Positions 36,512-49,013 of a stretch of 64,000 nucleotides of DNA are shown piece by piece (the stretch's first letter is position 1; each line of letters begins with the position of its first letter). Origin of the DNA: Hymenopellis radicata (taxonomy: Eukaryota; Basidiomycota; Agaricomycetes; Agaricales; Physalacriaceae); contig JADNRX010000012.1 in the NCBI GenBank assembly GCA_015501595.1, positions 186,001 to 250,000 on the forward strand, given 5' to 3'. The notes below the pieces were generated by a model. That model searched no databases, had not been told where the DNA came from, and was given only the letters and a program-made list of their open reading frames with translations. The translations under genes and the position numbers were made by a program.

Positions 36512-38927
36512 TCACTTGAACGACTCGCCGCCCCCTCCACCAGGCATTATCGCCTTCATAAAGGCGAAGAACCGTTCCCCATACTCGTCTGGCTGTACAG
36601 GACTGATCTTATGTCGGTCGGCCTTCATGCCCTTCCACAGGTGCTCCACCTTCTTCGCCATGTTATACGGCGTCAATATATCTATCACGCCCAGATAGTA
36701 GATGGTGTCCTGGCAGTCGTTGTTCTCGTCCGTACCGCGCAGACCGCCTTCGTCCTGGTAGAAGATAAAGTGTTGCCGGTCTCCAGTATCCTCCTCCGGT
36801 AATCGGATGCCCTTCCCCAGCCGCTTCAAGTCGGACTCACGCATCGCCCGGCGCATTGCGATCGCCTCTGGGGAAAAGCTTCCACTTTTGCCAAGCGACG
36901 TCCCACTTAACGTCGGCCGTCGTCGGTGGTGACCATGCGGGATATCCGGCTACACATTGAAGAATTTGGACCACGAAGCATGTCAATCAAGTCGGCAGGC
37001 TTACCTCGAAGACTTTCAGGGTGTTTCTCCGCAGGTTATCCCGATTGCCCCTCCGCATGTTATGGATCCCAACGAGCAGGCTGTAATCCATCACATGAAT
37101 CGACTTGAGCATCTCCTTGTCCCTCCGTAACTGCTCCGTCAATAACGCCCTCTTCTCCGGTCCCAGTTCCAACATATGTCCCCTGTGTATCCAGTTGAGA
37201 TCCTTCAGAACGGGATTATTCTTCTCCCTCGCAAGCTCTTCCGGATACTCTCTGCCGACAGTACTTCCCTTCAAGTCAAAGGTCTCGTGGATATCCTTGT
37301 GCGGCGGGAACAAGTTGTTCATAATCACGAAGTGGATTTTACGACCTCGCGGCAGTTTTACCCGATGAAGGCCGTAGAATCGCGAAAGGAGGGTGTGAGG
37401 GTTATCCTTTACGTGGTTGTAGTACTGTTTTAGGACGCTGAGTAGGAATTTGTGTTCACTGTGGCGGATAGTTTTGATGATGAACCGGTAGTCCCGTGAG
37501 AAGTAGAAGAACGAGCCCGACTTGCCGGGAGAACCTAGTTCGGAAAGGATGTATTTGGAGGTCAGGGAGAGGAGGTAGTCGGCGGGGTCGAGGTGGAAGT
37601 GCTCTTCACGAAGAGAGCGAAATACCCATGGGGCATAGTCTTTGAATTTGAAGTCGTACTTTGCAGACGGCGTCAATTCATTTCCGACGATGTCGAATGA
37701 GAACTTATGCCTAGCCGTGAAATCATCGTCGGTCAGTGGTCTTTTTATTTTGGCTTGACATCGCGAAACCTAGATAACAAGATATCAGCGATAAAAATTA
37801 GACTCCAGAAGCAGATATACGCACGCCAATACGAATCCCCGTTAACATATTATACATTAACACGTAGTTCGCATGACCCTCTCCGATGAGATTGCCAACC
37901 AGAGGCGTATCCTCACCCCTTCGCGTGTCAGTACGGGTGAGGGCTGCCTCGGCCTGCTGCTGCTTCGCCCTCTTCTCCATACGTTCGCGCCGTATCTTCT
38001 CTGCATGAAGCTGAATGTCGCTCGCAACGTCATCTACGTCCGCATCCTCGTGAGGTTGTGAAGCATACTGCTGATGGAAAGTAGCGCGTTGCTGGATGCC
38101 CAAGCGCGACGGCAGCGTCTGCATGGCCGAACCTGTCGTGTTTCGTCTCGTAGGGCGGTGTTTGACTAATGACGGTGGCTGAAGATAATGGGATGAATCA
38201 TGGGGCTCGGTAGAGGAGGGAATGCCAGCGTCTTGTGAGCGAAGGGTGGATATAGATAGTCTAGCGTCGGTCGACGAGCGCTGCATGACCTCCGGCCCTA
38301 TAGAGAGAATGCTCGTCGATGCCCGTGTTGGTGCGGTCCGCGTTGTCGACGCCGATGACGAGACCGAAATTTGACGGTCGCGGAGGGACGCTGCGGAAAA
38401 GCCGCTGCTGTGGAGCGACTCTGGCTCGTCAAAGATATGCTGTCCGCTGAAGGTTGTGGTATCAGGTTTGGTATCGTCTTCTATGGTATCTGCATCGGCA
38501 CGCTCAACGCTAGCTGGGGCGAGGGAGGAGGAGGCCCAATGTGATCGTCGTTGCGAATAGCGTCTACCCCTCGCGTAACGACACTGGAGACAGTTTGCGA
38601 CATCTTCTTCAAGACCGAGTCCGGCACTGGTCCAGTTTCGACCTGAACAGAGTCCGCTGTGACTGTGAGGATGTGGATTTCGGAATGGGATGTATGCTGT
38701 TGTAGAGTGGTCCCTATGGCATGAATCGGGTTTACTGGCGATTCGAGCCCTATTGTTTGCAGCGACGACCTCGACGACGATGTGGACATCGGGGACGGCG
38801 CGCCCAGTGGCGCTGTCCTGAACGATCCCACCGAGGATGAATAGGCCGAACTCTGCCAGCGAGAATGGTCTGCCGATAATGGCGGAGACGGCGACCGCGA
38901 CGGTAATAGAACCGCAGCAGTTGCCAT
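36512..38927 (-). CDS. MSS4: Phosphatidylinositol-4-phosphate 5-kinase (Mss4-like)
   Basis: Makes PI(4,5)P2 at the plasma membrane. The start at 38927 gives [20 protein letters not shown]; about 370 residues of S/T/P-rich N-terminus precede the kinase domain. That domain reads [79 protein letters not shown] then [27 protein letters not shown], and [20 protein letters not shown]. The stop follows GGGGGESFK at 36512. An insertion between MDYSLLVG and YYLGVID is normal for this family. One frame change near 38516-38519 (C run after PPPPSP) is repaired by one extra C, though a weak 71-nt intron is an alternative. Confidence 0.92.
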
Positions 38928-39361
38928 TGTCGGGCAAGGCTCCAGTATCGACCTAGATAATGCGGGGAATGGTCAGAATCGAGGACTTGGCAACAACCGC
39001 AAGTGGAGACTTTAGTTCAGGAATATTTTGTGCTATTTGTCTCCCAGCTCCAAATCATCGGCCCGTCTTCCTTCACCATACTGACCTCCTCGGTTGCTCC
39101 TCGGTCCTCTCTGATATGAGCAACGATGTGGTCGCTGTCCGAACTATGATGTGGATCATGATGTCTCTCTCTCCTTTCTTCAATCGACTTCAAGAGGAGA
39201 ACTATCAGTCCTATGTACCCCCAAGAGGTGCATATGATAATAATATGAACAGTTCTACGCTGCCAACAACTCCGACGCCAGTGCAGGGATTATCGCTCAT
39301 TATAATTAAGTATTCGCCCGCCCGGCACAGTACAAAACATTGATCCCTTCGCATAACTATC
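38928..39361. other. Intergenic region
   Basis: PIP5-kinase promoter side. Short ORFs only, none supported. Confidence 0.4.
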
Positions 39362-40590
39362 CTACGACATCGACTCAACCAACCAATCAACAATCGCAAC
39401 CGTAAGCTCCCCTCCCGGACTCGCTCCAAACATATTAAAGTCCTGCAATGGATCATCATGGACCCCATTTACATCACACACCACCCTCACATTCTCCCTC
39501 CCCTCAAAATGCCGCTCACAGAACACCTTGATCGCCTCCCGGAGGACCTCTCGCCCCCCATAGCTAACCAAGATACGTTGGCCCGCGTCCAAGCCCTTGA
39601 AGAAATCCTGCGGCAGATCGAGCATCTGCACGTACATGCGCTGCTCCGGGGGACATCCGCTAGAACAATACTGCCCCAGGACTTCAACGTGGATGGCGTG
39701 AGGATGTCCCCAGCCGCGTACGGCATATCGGGCGCGAAAGACATCCCGAGGAGGTCGACCCACGGAGACATAAGATAGATACCGCCGAAACGCTGTGTTG
39801 CCAGAGAGCGCGGGATAGAGGGAATGGGGCGCAGGCGGTGGGCGAGCAGCTGGAGGATAAGGTTCCCGCCGGCAGAGTCGCCGACGAGGTATAACTGACT
39901 AGGCGATGTTCCCGTTGCTTCGAGATGAGAAATAGCGTCTATGAGTTGCTTCAGTGGGGTGGGAAAGACGCCTGCGGGAAGGAGAGCTACAATGGTTCTA
40001 GTCAGCCGAGCCGAGTTAGGGATCAACTACTAACTGTATGAGAACACAGCTATTCCCAGTTCATCGTGTCCCAGGCGTTTGGCCACTTCGCCCTTGACGT
40101 ATGACCAGAATGGCAAAGCACCCGCGATGGTGGGTATAATGAACGCGCCACCTGTCATCCTGCTGTCAGCTGCGACTGGCCCCCATTAATGGCAGAGGGC
40201 TGGCTTACCGTGGACATACAAAACCACACGTTCAGTCTTCTTCTTTCCTATCCACAACAGCTTTGCAGAGTCAGCGCCGACATCCTCCACGTATGCTTCG
40301 TCCTTGGCCCAATCCTTGTATACTTTCACCGCAGTTCCAATGAAGCGCTGAACAACGCGATGCGGCATGGCCGTGGCGCACCGTAGCAGAGCGTCGTTGA
40401 GAACACGCGAGAGAGGCTTCGTGCCGTCACGCATGAGGAGATCATGTCCAATGAAGAACGCTAGTTACAATGAACTCGGGTTGTCGAGAAAGCCGGGGCG
40501 AGACGTACGCAGCTTGAGCAGCATCGTGAAGACGTGGAATGCATAGCGCAGAGTCGAAGGCTCTCCGTAGTAGAGGTGGGAGACTGGCAT
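39362..40590 (-). CDS. Alpha/beta-hydrolase (HSL-like esterase/lipase)
   Basis: Alpha/beta-hydrolase fold 3 group. The start at 40590 gives MPVSHLYYGEPSTLRYAF. The oxyanion-hole motif HGGAF is formed across an intron (LYVHG/GAFIIPTIAGALPFW). The nucleophile elbow is LVGDSAGGNLILQLLAHRL, the acid region is DAGQRILVSYGGREVL, and the catalytic His is in VNGVHDDPLQDF. The stop at 39362 follows WLVESMS. Six or so short introns. Length of about 350 residues is normal. No signal peptide is evident, so an intracellular or lipid-droplet location is possible. Substrate unknown. Confidence 0.85.
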
Positions 40591-41292
40591 TGTTCAACAA
40601 CTCGGGGCCAGAAGACCATCACCCTCATTATATAGCATTTTCTCGATGCTGGGAAATGGGAACGCCACATCATTCAACCTGTCAACTTGTCAGCGTTCAC
40701 ATGTCATTAGACGTGAGACTATTACTAAAGACCGGAGGCGTGATGATGGCAACTGAGAGTGAGCGCGGCACTGAAACGACGCAAGAGACGACGTTGGGCT
40801 TCGGCTGCGTGGACACTGGACATGATGGTAAGATGCTGGACCGCTCGACGTTAGGGCGCTCGTTCTCGCGCCCGTAACGAGCGCAAGGCCAAGCTAAGCA
40901 CGGCACATGTCTCCTGTGCCTAAATTGCATGTGGAGCTCTAGTCGCGTCGCACTGTGTTCAGGATTATACGTGGAATGCGCGTCGGGAGACGCGTGGTTC
41001 GCGTCACAAAGACCATTCTAGAGTAAACGAAGGTCAGAACCAAAGAGATATCATAGCAGGCCCGGAAAAAGTGCGTGTTTGTCCACGATGATGAATCAAC
41101 TTCTTAACATTCTTCCTTGACCTGACTCTGAGATTCCTGAATCGAATGTTGCAGTATGATTTACATCGAGTGATTACAGAGTCATGTAAGGTGACAACGA
41201 CTGGATTACAATAAGGTTGGCAATGCGACAGTTAACCATAAAGTGAAGACACAGAAAACTAGGAGACTTACCATGCAGCAGGGGAATAAAAC
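40591..41292. other. Gene-poor intergenic region
   Basis: No supported ORF. Possibly promoter of the hydrolase on the left. Nothing else seen. Confidence 0.45.
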
Positions 41293-41998
41293 TCAGCGAG
41301 ATCGGGCGGCTTGCTTTGCCAACGCGTCCGCCTCATTCAGTTCACGAGGAATCAACCAAAATCCGAAAGTCACGCCCTCAGCCTCCAAATTCTTGATCGT
41401 AGATTCCAAGATGCGGAAGAGATCCAAGTTTGCAGGCTGTTTCCCTTGCTTCGTGCGCCACCCATTCTTCTGTTATCGTCAAGTCAGTATCAAATACGCA
41501 TGCGGAATGTACGCATACCTCCCACATCTCCATCCATTCCGTTATTCCTTTCACGACATACGTAGAATCCGTCGCGACAACAACCTCAGGCGTACCATCG
41601 CGCTCCCCATCCATGTCTCTATCGGATTGCTCCCAGATGCTGACTTGCACGCCCGTGATAGCAGCCAACAGCTCCGCTCGTTGACTTGTACGAGGCGCTT
41701 TACCGTCGACTTCCTCCGTGATAGGGATACTCCAGCTATCTGTGTCTTCACTGCCTCTGACTACTCCAATGCCAGATGTCGCGCCTTGACTTTGACCGTT
41801 GCCTGAACAGGCCCCATCCGTAAACACTAGTCTGCGATGATGACAGTGTTCTTCACTTGATTTGACCGAGTTATGCTGGCAACAGGCCACCGCGAAGCGA
41901 CCGCAATCCGAGCATTGCGCGATGCGGTCAGCAATGTCGTACTGAAGAAGGGTGGGGCAGAAGCCGAGGAGGCGATTGACTATCTCTGTCGCTGACAT
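41293..41998 (-). CDS. RNase H-like protein with N-terminal Cys/His cluster, copy 1
   Basis: The start at 41998 gives MSATEIVNRLLGFCPTLLQY. A Cys/His-rich head follows (CSDCGRFAVACCQHN, then CHHRR), resembling a zinc site. The RNase H fold has all four acidic residues: RLVFTDGACSGNG (D), RTSQRAELLAAITG (E), VVVATDSTYVVKGI (D) and PRELNEADALAKQA (D). One intron interrupts WMEMWE/KNGWRTKQGKQPANL. The stop at 41293 follows AARSR. Cleavage of RNA in RNA:DNA hybrids is expected from the motif, but the family could be a domesticated retroelement-type RNase H. Two related genes lie at 57586 and 63660. Confidence 0.82.
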
Positions 41999-42351
41999 GG
42001 TGAGAGCAACAATGTAAGACTTGTGAAAGGGAGAGAAGAAGGGTGACTCCTCCTTTCACGTCGCGATCGGTCCGGACTCCGAATGTGCGAGGCGAATTTC
42101 GTCCGAGACTCGCGACAATAATAGCACTCTCTGTCGTCCAGGAAATGGCCTTGTTCGACCTGCACCCCTACCTGAAGAATGGACACACCAAATCTACAGG
42201 GTTCCACGTACACTTCAATCAACATGCGGAAAGAGCCATAGCGGTACTAGTTGCGCTTCTTCTTGGCCATCAACATTCAATACCCGAGAATGAAGCCAAT
42301 CCAACCTATTGTAGTTGGCAGATTGCTAGTCCGTAGTGGCCCCACTGCGAA
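41999..42351. other. Intergenic region
   Basis: Upstream of RNase H-like copy 1. An open frame on the plus strand (42043-42336) has no supporting features. Confidence 0.4.
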
Positions 42352-44090
42352 ATAAGTATATTATTATTGATACACACCACTCGCCGCTTAAAAGCGTCCG
42401 TGATCGATATCACCTCAGACAAGTATCAGTTTACCGTTTTTCTCCAACTCTGGAAAAGCTTCAATCACGGCATGTCGCGGGCATGGTGGCCGTAACTTCA
42501 AGATGACCCGTCGCAGATCAGGCCATGAGGCCAGAGACTTGTCGAATACCTTCCACTGCGGTAACAGCGGTTGCAAACGATTCACCACCACAGAACCGGA
42601 CTCCGTGGACGACAACTTGAGTTCCTGGATTTTGATCGACGCAGGTGGAACAGAGAAAGACTGTATGAGCCAGTCGATCCACCACGTCCACGACTGGTCG
42701 TACCAGTATGTTGTTAACTCAACATAAACGAGGCTCGAAAGGTCGAAGAGACGCCAGAGCGGCTCTATCGCGAAATGAGTCTGGGAGCACACAAGAAGAT
42801 TTTATTCGCATTACCGGTGGGGTAAATACAAAGCGAAAGATGTTCTAATTGCCTGTCTAGGCGACACAGTACGCCTGCAATCCATTGGGATTCCTCATGT
42901 GGGCCCTGTCTGGTGGCAGGCGCGTTACCGAAGTGAAGGCGCCGAAGGGAACCATATTTGATCATTTGCTGAGAGGGAAAGAGGGTCTCGAGATGCTGAA
43001 GGAAATCCTTGTCGTTGCAAACCAACTCTACCAAGGAATCGAGCTTTGGTGTGACAAGGGTAGCGACGTCAGCACCTTCCAGACCGTATATCCAACCGAT
43101 GACCAGCCGCGTGATCTGGGGACATTCGCGAAGGAGCGCGAAGAGATCTGCTACGACGCCATCCGAGAAGCGAAAAGTGGTTAATGACGGAAGGTGGAGG
43201 ACGGACAAGAGTGCTGAATAGACGTCCTTAGTAAGAAGTGTCATGAATACATAGGGTGCTAGGTGACGTGCATCGACTTCCAGTTGCTCAACAGCCCGGA
43301 GACTATTGATAACGTCGAGGACACAGCGCAGTCTTCGTTCATTCTTCCAGTAGCGAATACGACGGGTGAATGAGAGCGAAAGCGGCTGTTTATCAGCACG
43401 ATGACCAGGTATGAACTTGATTTTTGAAATCCTTCACATACGAAAGCAAGTGTGTGCGTTTCCTGAGACCCTTATAGAACGGAAAACGGGATGGGTCGAT
43501 GAAGAATGACGTGTCATGTCCAAAGCGGTGTGTTAACGACTTGTTGTGAAGAACGAATCGGAGTTCGAGACTCCGAAAGAGAACCTTCTGTGCTCTTGCT
43601 GTCCAGAGTGTACAGACTAGAGCACAAGCGCGCAAGGTGTCACGGTTCTGACGGAGCAGAGCGGCATTGGGGCAACAAGTCCATCATCGGCGACCTTGTC
43701 GATGATGTAGTCGCATATTTCTTGCGGTAAATGGATCATGAGCTAAGGGTGAAGTTAGTAGTGTACATGCTGTAAGCTGGGAGGAGACCCACAGATACAG
43801 ACAGCTACGGTGCTTTGAATCGCCCAATTATGGGAGTCTTTGGGTAAAATCGCACTGGTGCTTGGCTCTCACTTGAAGGGCCTTTCGATGGCGAGTGCAG
43901 GGAGGAGGAAGATGATAGTAAGCAACACAGCACGACCGCGCCCCCGATCAACCCGATCGTGCCGATTACCTAAGGAATTGATCTTGTCTCTTCCCTCATC
44001 ACGGTCTCAGTCTGAGAGACGCGGCACGCCTCACCAGGACTTGCTCTAGAGCCTTCATGCACACTAGCGCGGAGGCGCCTTGAGTACTTG
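42352..44090. repeat. Direct duplication of F-box locus, unit A
   Basis: Aligns with 46125-47810 in the same orientation. Shared words include TTGATACACACCACTCGCCG at the left end and GGAGTCTTTGGG then GATGGCGAGTGCA at the right end. Non-coding flanks are included, so DNA was duplicated. Confidence 0.8.
42415..43739 (-). pseudogene. F-box/LRR-like pseudogene, copy A
   Basis: The start at 43739 reads MIHLPQEICDYIIDKVADD, the opening helix of a basidiomycete F-box protein, then ALVCTLWTARAQKVLFRSLE. Downstream the leucine-rich part is seen as LSVLHLPSLTTFRFSDG, ALLRECPQITRLVIGWIYG, and VIEAFPELEKNGKLILV at the end. Compared with copy B it has a one-base loss near 43680, a one-base gain near 43420 and a one-base gain near 42800, giving three separate frames. 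This density of breaks in a duplicated, fast-evolving family favours true decay. Confidence 0.75.
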
Positions 44091-46124
44091 TGTGTTCTTC
44101 CAACTGTATCACTGACGCACGGCGCATAGCTCTGTTCATGTATAACTCATCCTCATCATTCACGCATGTCCGCGGAAATTTACTGACCCAAATGCATCTA
44201 CTAGATACTCAAAAGGAGAACAACAATAGAGTAGATCGAATCGGAGGACGCGTCCAACGGAACGGGCAAGAAGCATGTACGCCTCCAGATCTTCGAGTGC
44301 AAGGCGCAACGCGGATCATGAACGCAGTTGGCATCTGTCAACTTGGCGCATACTCTGAATTAACCACGTCTCTAGGCGTCCACATCTCGTTCGAGACCCC
44401 ACCCGCTGCGTTCCAGACAACCGAGGTTCCCCGTGTCCGTCCGCCGTTCCGTTCATTATACGAACGGTCCGGGCCCGGGCCTCTATAATCGAGACCTCCA
44501 ACAAGCGCCTTCACGCCAGTCGAGTCGCTTCCGGACCACCGCATTTTGATAACATGAGGAGGTATAAATGTCGGTCGTGGATGACATGGGGAGATCATTC
44601 GACACACCTCATCAAACGTTTAACGTTTACTTACCATGTACTACACCTGGCTCGCTCGTCGTGGAGTATGTCTCCTTCCTTCTGCAGCGTCGGCGCTGGA
44701 TCTCACTCTGTTGACAGCCCCTCATGTCGTGGGCCGCGATGCAAACCTGTTTTCTGACTTTTGTGTTGTACAACAATGAAAAGTACGTCGCGCTCTTCTT
44801 TACGGGCCAATGCTCGTGCTAATAATGATCTTGCCAGAGTCCGCCCAAGATTCCTGACTCGCGGCCAGGTCGACCAGCTCCGGGCGACATCGGGCCTCAT
44901 GACGCACTAAAGGCCTGAGGGAGTTGTACCCTTGAGCCTGTGCAGGGGATATCCTGCAGCTCGGGCATCCATCCACGCCACACACAGATATGATTTCATG
45001 GACTACATTATAATCGGAGCATTGTACTTTTAGAATAGTAATGTGTACATACCGACACTTTTTCAGTGCTACGAACCTCACGATAGTTGCTGCTCGAACC
45101 GGTGTTGAGTGTTTTTGAGGCGCTACTATCATTGCCAAGGAGGAAATGTTGAACACAGACTTTGTATATCAAGTCGACTGGGTAGTGTGTACACATGGCA
45201 AGTAGTACGACTCGTCATGAAGATTCAGAAGATGCTCGCAGGCATACTACTCGAGCAACACTATCCTTGATCTTCTTTCCGCTAAACCTCCTCTCCTTCT
45301 TTTCAACAAAGTAACCGGTCTTCTCCACCAGCGTATAGCCAGCGGATCTCAAATACACGGGAATTTCTTTCGAATCGCTTTCGAAAGTACTCGACCGGGC
45401 CTCTTTCTTTGCGCTAACTAGCGAATCTCAACGGTTACCCCGGCACCACAAATTTTATGGGACTAGAGGAGACGAGTCCCCCTCGTTCGAGTATGCACCA
45501 GGACAAGTAGTAGTGGCTGTAGTAGCACCCAGATTCAGTGCTCGTGCTTTCACATTTTACGCAATGACTGGAAGATATAGGATACTAAGAGAATATTTTC
45601 CGAGCAATACAGATAAGAGAAAAACAACAGAGCAATGGCAGTGGATATCAAGTAGCGAAATGTATAGTAGGTAGTACGACAAATAGTAGAGGTGTCAACA
45701 TAGCAAAAGCAACGTTCAGCAATGGACGAGAGCAAGAAGAACGGCAGATAAATAATGGTAAAAGCAATTATAACGTCCATTTTCCGCTTGATTCTCCGGA
45801 GTCAGCGCTACCTTCTGATGAGAACCACTCTTAGTCCTTATTCTTCAGAGGGAAGAACAAAAGGACAGCATTCCAAGAACAAGGCGCCGCGCGGACCTGC
45901 ATATCTGCTGATACGCGAGGGAAGGAGGACCCATAAACGCCCAAATCTGGAGTAGTATTAGTACAGCTACAAAGTACTGCGAACCCAATACGCATCCCGT
46001 CTGCTTTCAGATGTGGTGCTGATGTTGCACGGAAGAAATGATGTCCAACAAGAAGCGTAGAGTTGAACAAGTATTGACAAGCAAGAATACGTCTTGGAAT
46101 GGCGGACCAGTCTGTTCGTGCTCT
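44091..46124. other. Gene-poor region between duplicated F-box loci
   Basis: No complete gene recognised. It contains a possible exon relic at 45215-45427 and a GC palindrome (GGGCCCGGGC) near 44470. Confidence 0.45.
45215..45427 (-). pseudogene. Possible 3' exon relic, unknown protein
   Basis: Open for about 70 codons with protein-like composition: SSTFESDSKEIPVYLRSAGY, then TLVEKTGYFVEKKERRFSGK, then KIKDSVARVVCLRASSESS and a stop. It begins just after a possible acceptor (ATTCGCTAG). No upstream exon or start is evident. It could be the end of a decayed gene; I do not recognise the family. Confidence 0.25.
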
Positions 46125-47810
46125 ATATAAGTATATTATTGATACACACCACTCGCCGCCTAAAAGCGTCCGTGATATCACCTCAGACAAGTACCAGTTT
46201 ACTGTTTCTCTCCAACTCTGGAAAAGCTTCAATCACGGCACGTCGTGGGCATGACGGCCGTAACTTCAAGATGAACCTTCGCAGATCAGGCCATGAGGCC
46301 AGAGACTTGTCGAATGCGTTCCACTGCGGTAACAGTGGTTGCAAATTATTCACCGCCACAGAAGTGTAGTGCTCCGTGAGCGACAACTTGAGTTCCTGGA
46401 TTTTGATCAACGCAGGTGGAACAGAGAAAGACTGTATAATCCAGTCCATCCACCACGTCGAGGACTGGTCGTGCCAGTATGTTATTAACTCAACATAAAC
46501 GAGGCTCGAAAGGTCGAAGAGGTGCCAGAGCGGCTCTGTCGTGAAATGAGTTTGAGAACACACAAGATGAGTTAGAGCATTACCGATGGGGTAAACACAA
46601 AGCGAAAGATGTTCTAATTGCCTGTCTAGGCGACACAGCACGCCTGCAATCCATTGGGATTCCTCATGTGGGTCCTGTCTGATGGCAGGCGCGTAACCTA
46701 AGTGAAGGCAACGAAGGGAACCATATTTGATCATTTCCTGAGAGGGAAAGAGGGTCTCGAGATGTCGAAGGAAATTCTGATCACTGCAAACCAGCTCTAC
46801 CAAGGAATCGAGCTTCGGTGTGACAAGGGTAGCGACGTTAGCACCTTCCAGACCGTATATCTGCCCGACGACTAGTAAACGCGTGATTTGGGGACATTCG
46901 CGAAGGAGCGCGAAGAGATCTGCTACGGCGCCATCCACGAAGCGGAAAGTGGTTAACGACGGAAGGTGGAGGATGGACAAGAGTGTTGAATAGAAGTCCT
47001 TAGTGAGAAGCGGCATGGATACATAAGCTGCTAGGAGATCTGCATTGACTTCCAGTTGCTCAACAGCCCGGAGACTGTTGATAACGTCGAGGACACAGCG
47101 CAGCCTTCGCTCATTTTTCCAGTAGCGAATGTGACGGGTGAGCCATTTATAAGCAAAAGGACCAGGTATGAACTCGATTTTTAAAACCTTCACGTATGAA
47201 AGCAAATGTGTGCGTTTCCTGAGACCCTTATAGAATGGGAAACGGAATGCGTCGATGGAGAATGACGTGTTGTCAGGTTCAAAGGGGCGTGTGAGTGACT
47301 TGTTGTGAAGAACAAATCGGATTTGGAGAGTCCGAAAGAGAACCCTTTGTGCTCTTGCTGTCCAGAGTGTACAGACTACTGTAGAGCACAGGCGCGCAAG
47401 GTGTCACGGTTCTGACGGAGCAGAGCGGCGCCGTCCGCGTCAAGTCCATCATCTGCGATCTTGTCGATGATGTCGTCGCATATTTCTTGCGGTAAATGAA
47501 TCATAAGCTAAGGGAGAATTCGAAAGTTAGTAGTGTACATGCTGTAAGCTCGGGAGGAGACCAACAGATATGGTGCTTTGAATCGCACAATTAAGGGAGT
47601 CTTTGGGAGAATCTCACTAGCGCTTGGTTCTCACTTAAAGTGGCTTTCGATGGCGAGTGCAAGGAGAAGGAAGGTGAGAGTAACTTTAAGCAACACACCA
47701 CGTCAGCACGACCTTCGGCAAACGCGTCCCGATCGCGCCGATTACCTAAGGAATTGATCTTGTTTTCTTCCCCCACGCCTTCATGCACGCGGAGGCGCCC
47801 TGAGTACTGT
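46125..47810. repeat. Direct duplication of F-box locus, unit B
   Basis: Partner of 42352-44090, same orientation, about 3.7 kb away. Unit B keeps a longer intact reading frame than unit A. Confidence 0.8.
46183..47504 (-). pseudogene. F-box/LRR-like gene, copy B, probably broken
   Basis: The start at 47504 reads MIHLPQEICDDIIDKIADDG, then LLRQNRDTLRACAL. A five-base insertion (CAGTA, near 47380) compared with copy A creates a stop just after ACAL and shifts frame. From 47205 down the frame is open for 340 codons: LLSYVKVLKIEFIPGPFAY, ALLRECPQITRLLVVGQIYG, SLRCLHLGYAPAIRQDPHEE, and the end VIEAFPELERNSKLVLV. F-box proteins recruit substrates to SCF ubiquitin ligases, and this family is heavily expanded in Agaricomycetes. 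A shortened product starting downstream is possible. Confidence 0.7.
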
Positions 47811-48059
47811 GTCGGGTACTGCGCGCATTTCTAGGTCTGATTTCTGTGCTTGAAGTGACATTCTCGAGTTATCGCACACCCGAAAACCTCCGCTGTAGGA
47901 GGAAGACGACGCGTCGAACGCGCAACTGGAGACGAAAAGTGCAGGAGGAGACGATCCTGTCCTTGATCTCCGCCGACTTTTGGGACAATAGCGCTCAATC
48001 ATGCGCTGATGGTTGTACGGCTAAGCTGTTGGGCTATTGCGCGGCCGGGCGGTTTGGCG

Positions 48060-48067
48060 TATAAAAG
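48060..48067 (+). promoter_or_regulatory. TATA box
   Basis: TATAAAAG, 59 bp upstream of an ATG in CATCATG context at 48126. Confidence 0.4.
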
Positions 48068-48125
48068 AGGGAGCCTCAATCCGATTTCCTTCAATTTGGC
48101 TCTCTCTTCTACGACCACCATCATC

Positions 48126-48227
48126 ATGAGCCTTAGACGTCGAGCACCTTTGCCTCCTCGTCGTTGCGGTCGCTTTATCGTGCAATGGTACTATCCTAGA
48201 TACTTCCTCATCGCAGCTGCTCCTTGA
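48126..48227 (+). CDS. Short candidate ORF behind a TATA box
   Basis: MSLRRRAPLPPRRCGRFIVQ opens a 33-residue basic ORF. It is preceded by a well-placed TATA box and a pyrimidine-rich leader. Splicing from GTACTA (after FIVQ) to TTTGTAG would create a stop. It may be a non-coding transcript, a first exon or chance. Confidence 0.2.
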   Translation: MSLRRRAPLPPRRCGRFIVQWYYPRYFLIAAAP

Positions 48228-49013
48228 CCTTGCCTTTGTAGATCGCAAATCATCCACCCCCTGGTCGACCTGACATGTCGTACATACATTGTCTCACCTG
48301 GCAAGACTAAGACGTCGCCACGGTCGCGATTAATTGCACGCACGATCGGCTGCACAATTGCGCCACATAACAGATCGCCGAAGCCTTGCTGGACAGACCC
48401 CACTTTAGTATGTCGCATATTATCTATACTAGGCTAGGTTGCTGATGTTGATCCAGACTTTCTTTCTATCCTTTAATCTTCTTTTTTTCTGTGTAAGTCT
48501 TTGCGCGTCTCATATTTGCACTTTACTGACGTCGGCTGTTTAGTTTCTTTTTCTTCGAACAGGCACAGAAAGTCACTTCCACACCCATACAGCCTTCTCT
48601 TCAGCTAGAGTGACTCTTACCGCTCGATGTGCGCACGCAAAGGTTGTCCGACAAGTACTCACGGCAAGAGGCCAACCCAAACGGGTTAGAAATGGCGCTG
48701 TGTAGTCGTCGGACGGCTGGCGCGTCCTCGTCGGGTACGAATGTTCGTCGACTCGCTGTTGTTGTTCGGTGGCGTAATCCGTGAGCGCCCCAATGCGAGT
48801 GCTCCGTCGCCATGGGTCCCTGGTTCTCCCAAGCATAAGTCGTGAGCGCTTCCGTTGCTCCGCTGCGTTGAAATCGATTCAACGTCGACAACGACAACGA
48901 CTAATATGCTATGTCAACAACTCCCAGCACTCGAACAATAACATCTGTATGCTAACCATCAACCTCGTCGAGGTTCTTCATCCCTCGAGTCCGATCCTTG
49001 GGGCTCTGAAATG

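Larger units (their letters stand above)
47811..49013. other. Gene-poor region
   Basis: Only short ORFs. A TATA box with a 33-codon ORF at 48060-48227 is the only notable element. Confidence 0.45.

Noticed and set aside
42043..42336. 97-codon plus-strand frame upstream of RNase H-like copy 1
   Set aside because: No domain, no homologous frame near the other RNase H copies, weak composition.
48601..48897. Overlapping minus-strand frames near 48.7 kb
   Set aside because: Two competing frames with no protein-like blocks and no promoter or splice support.
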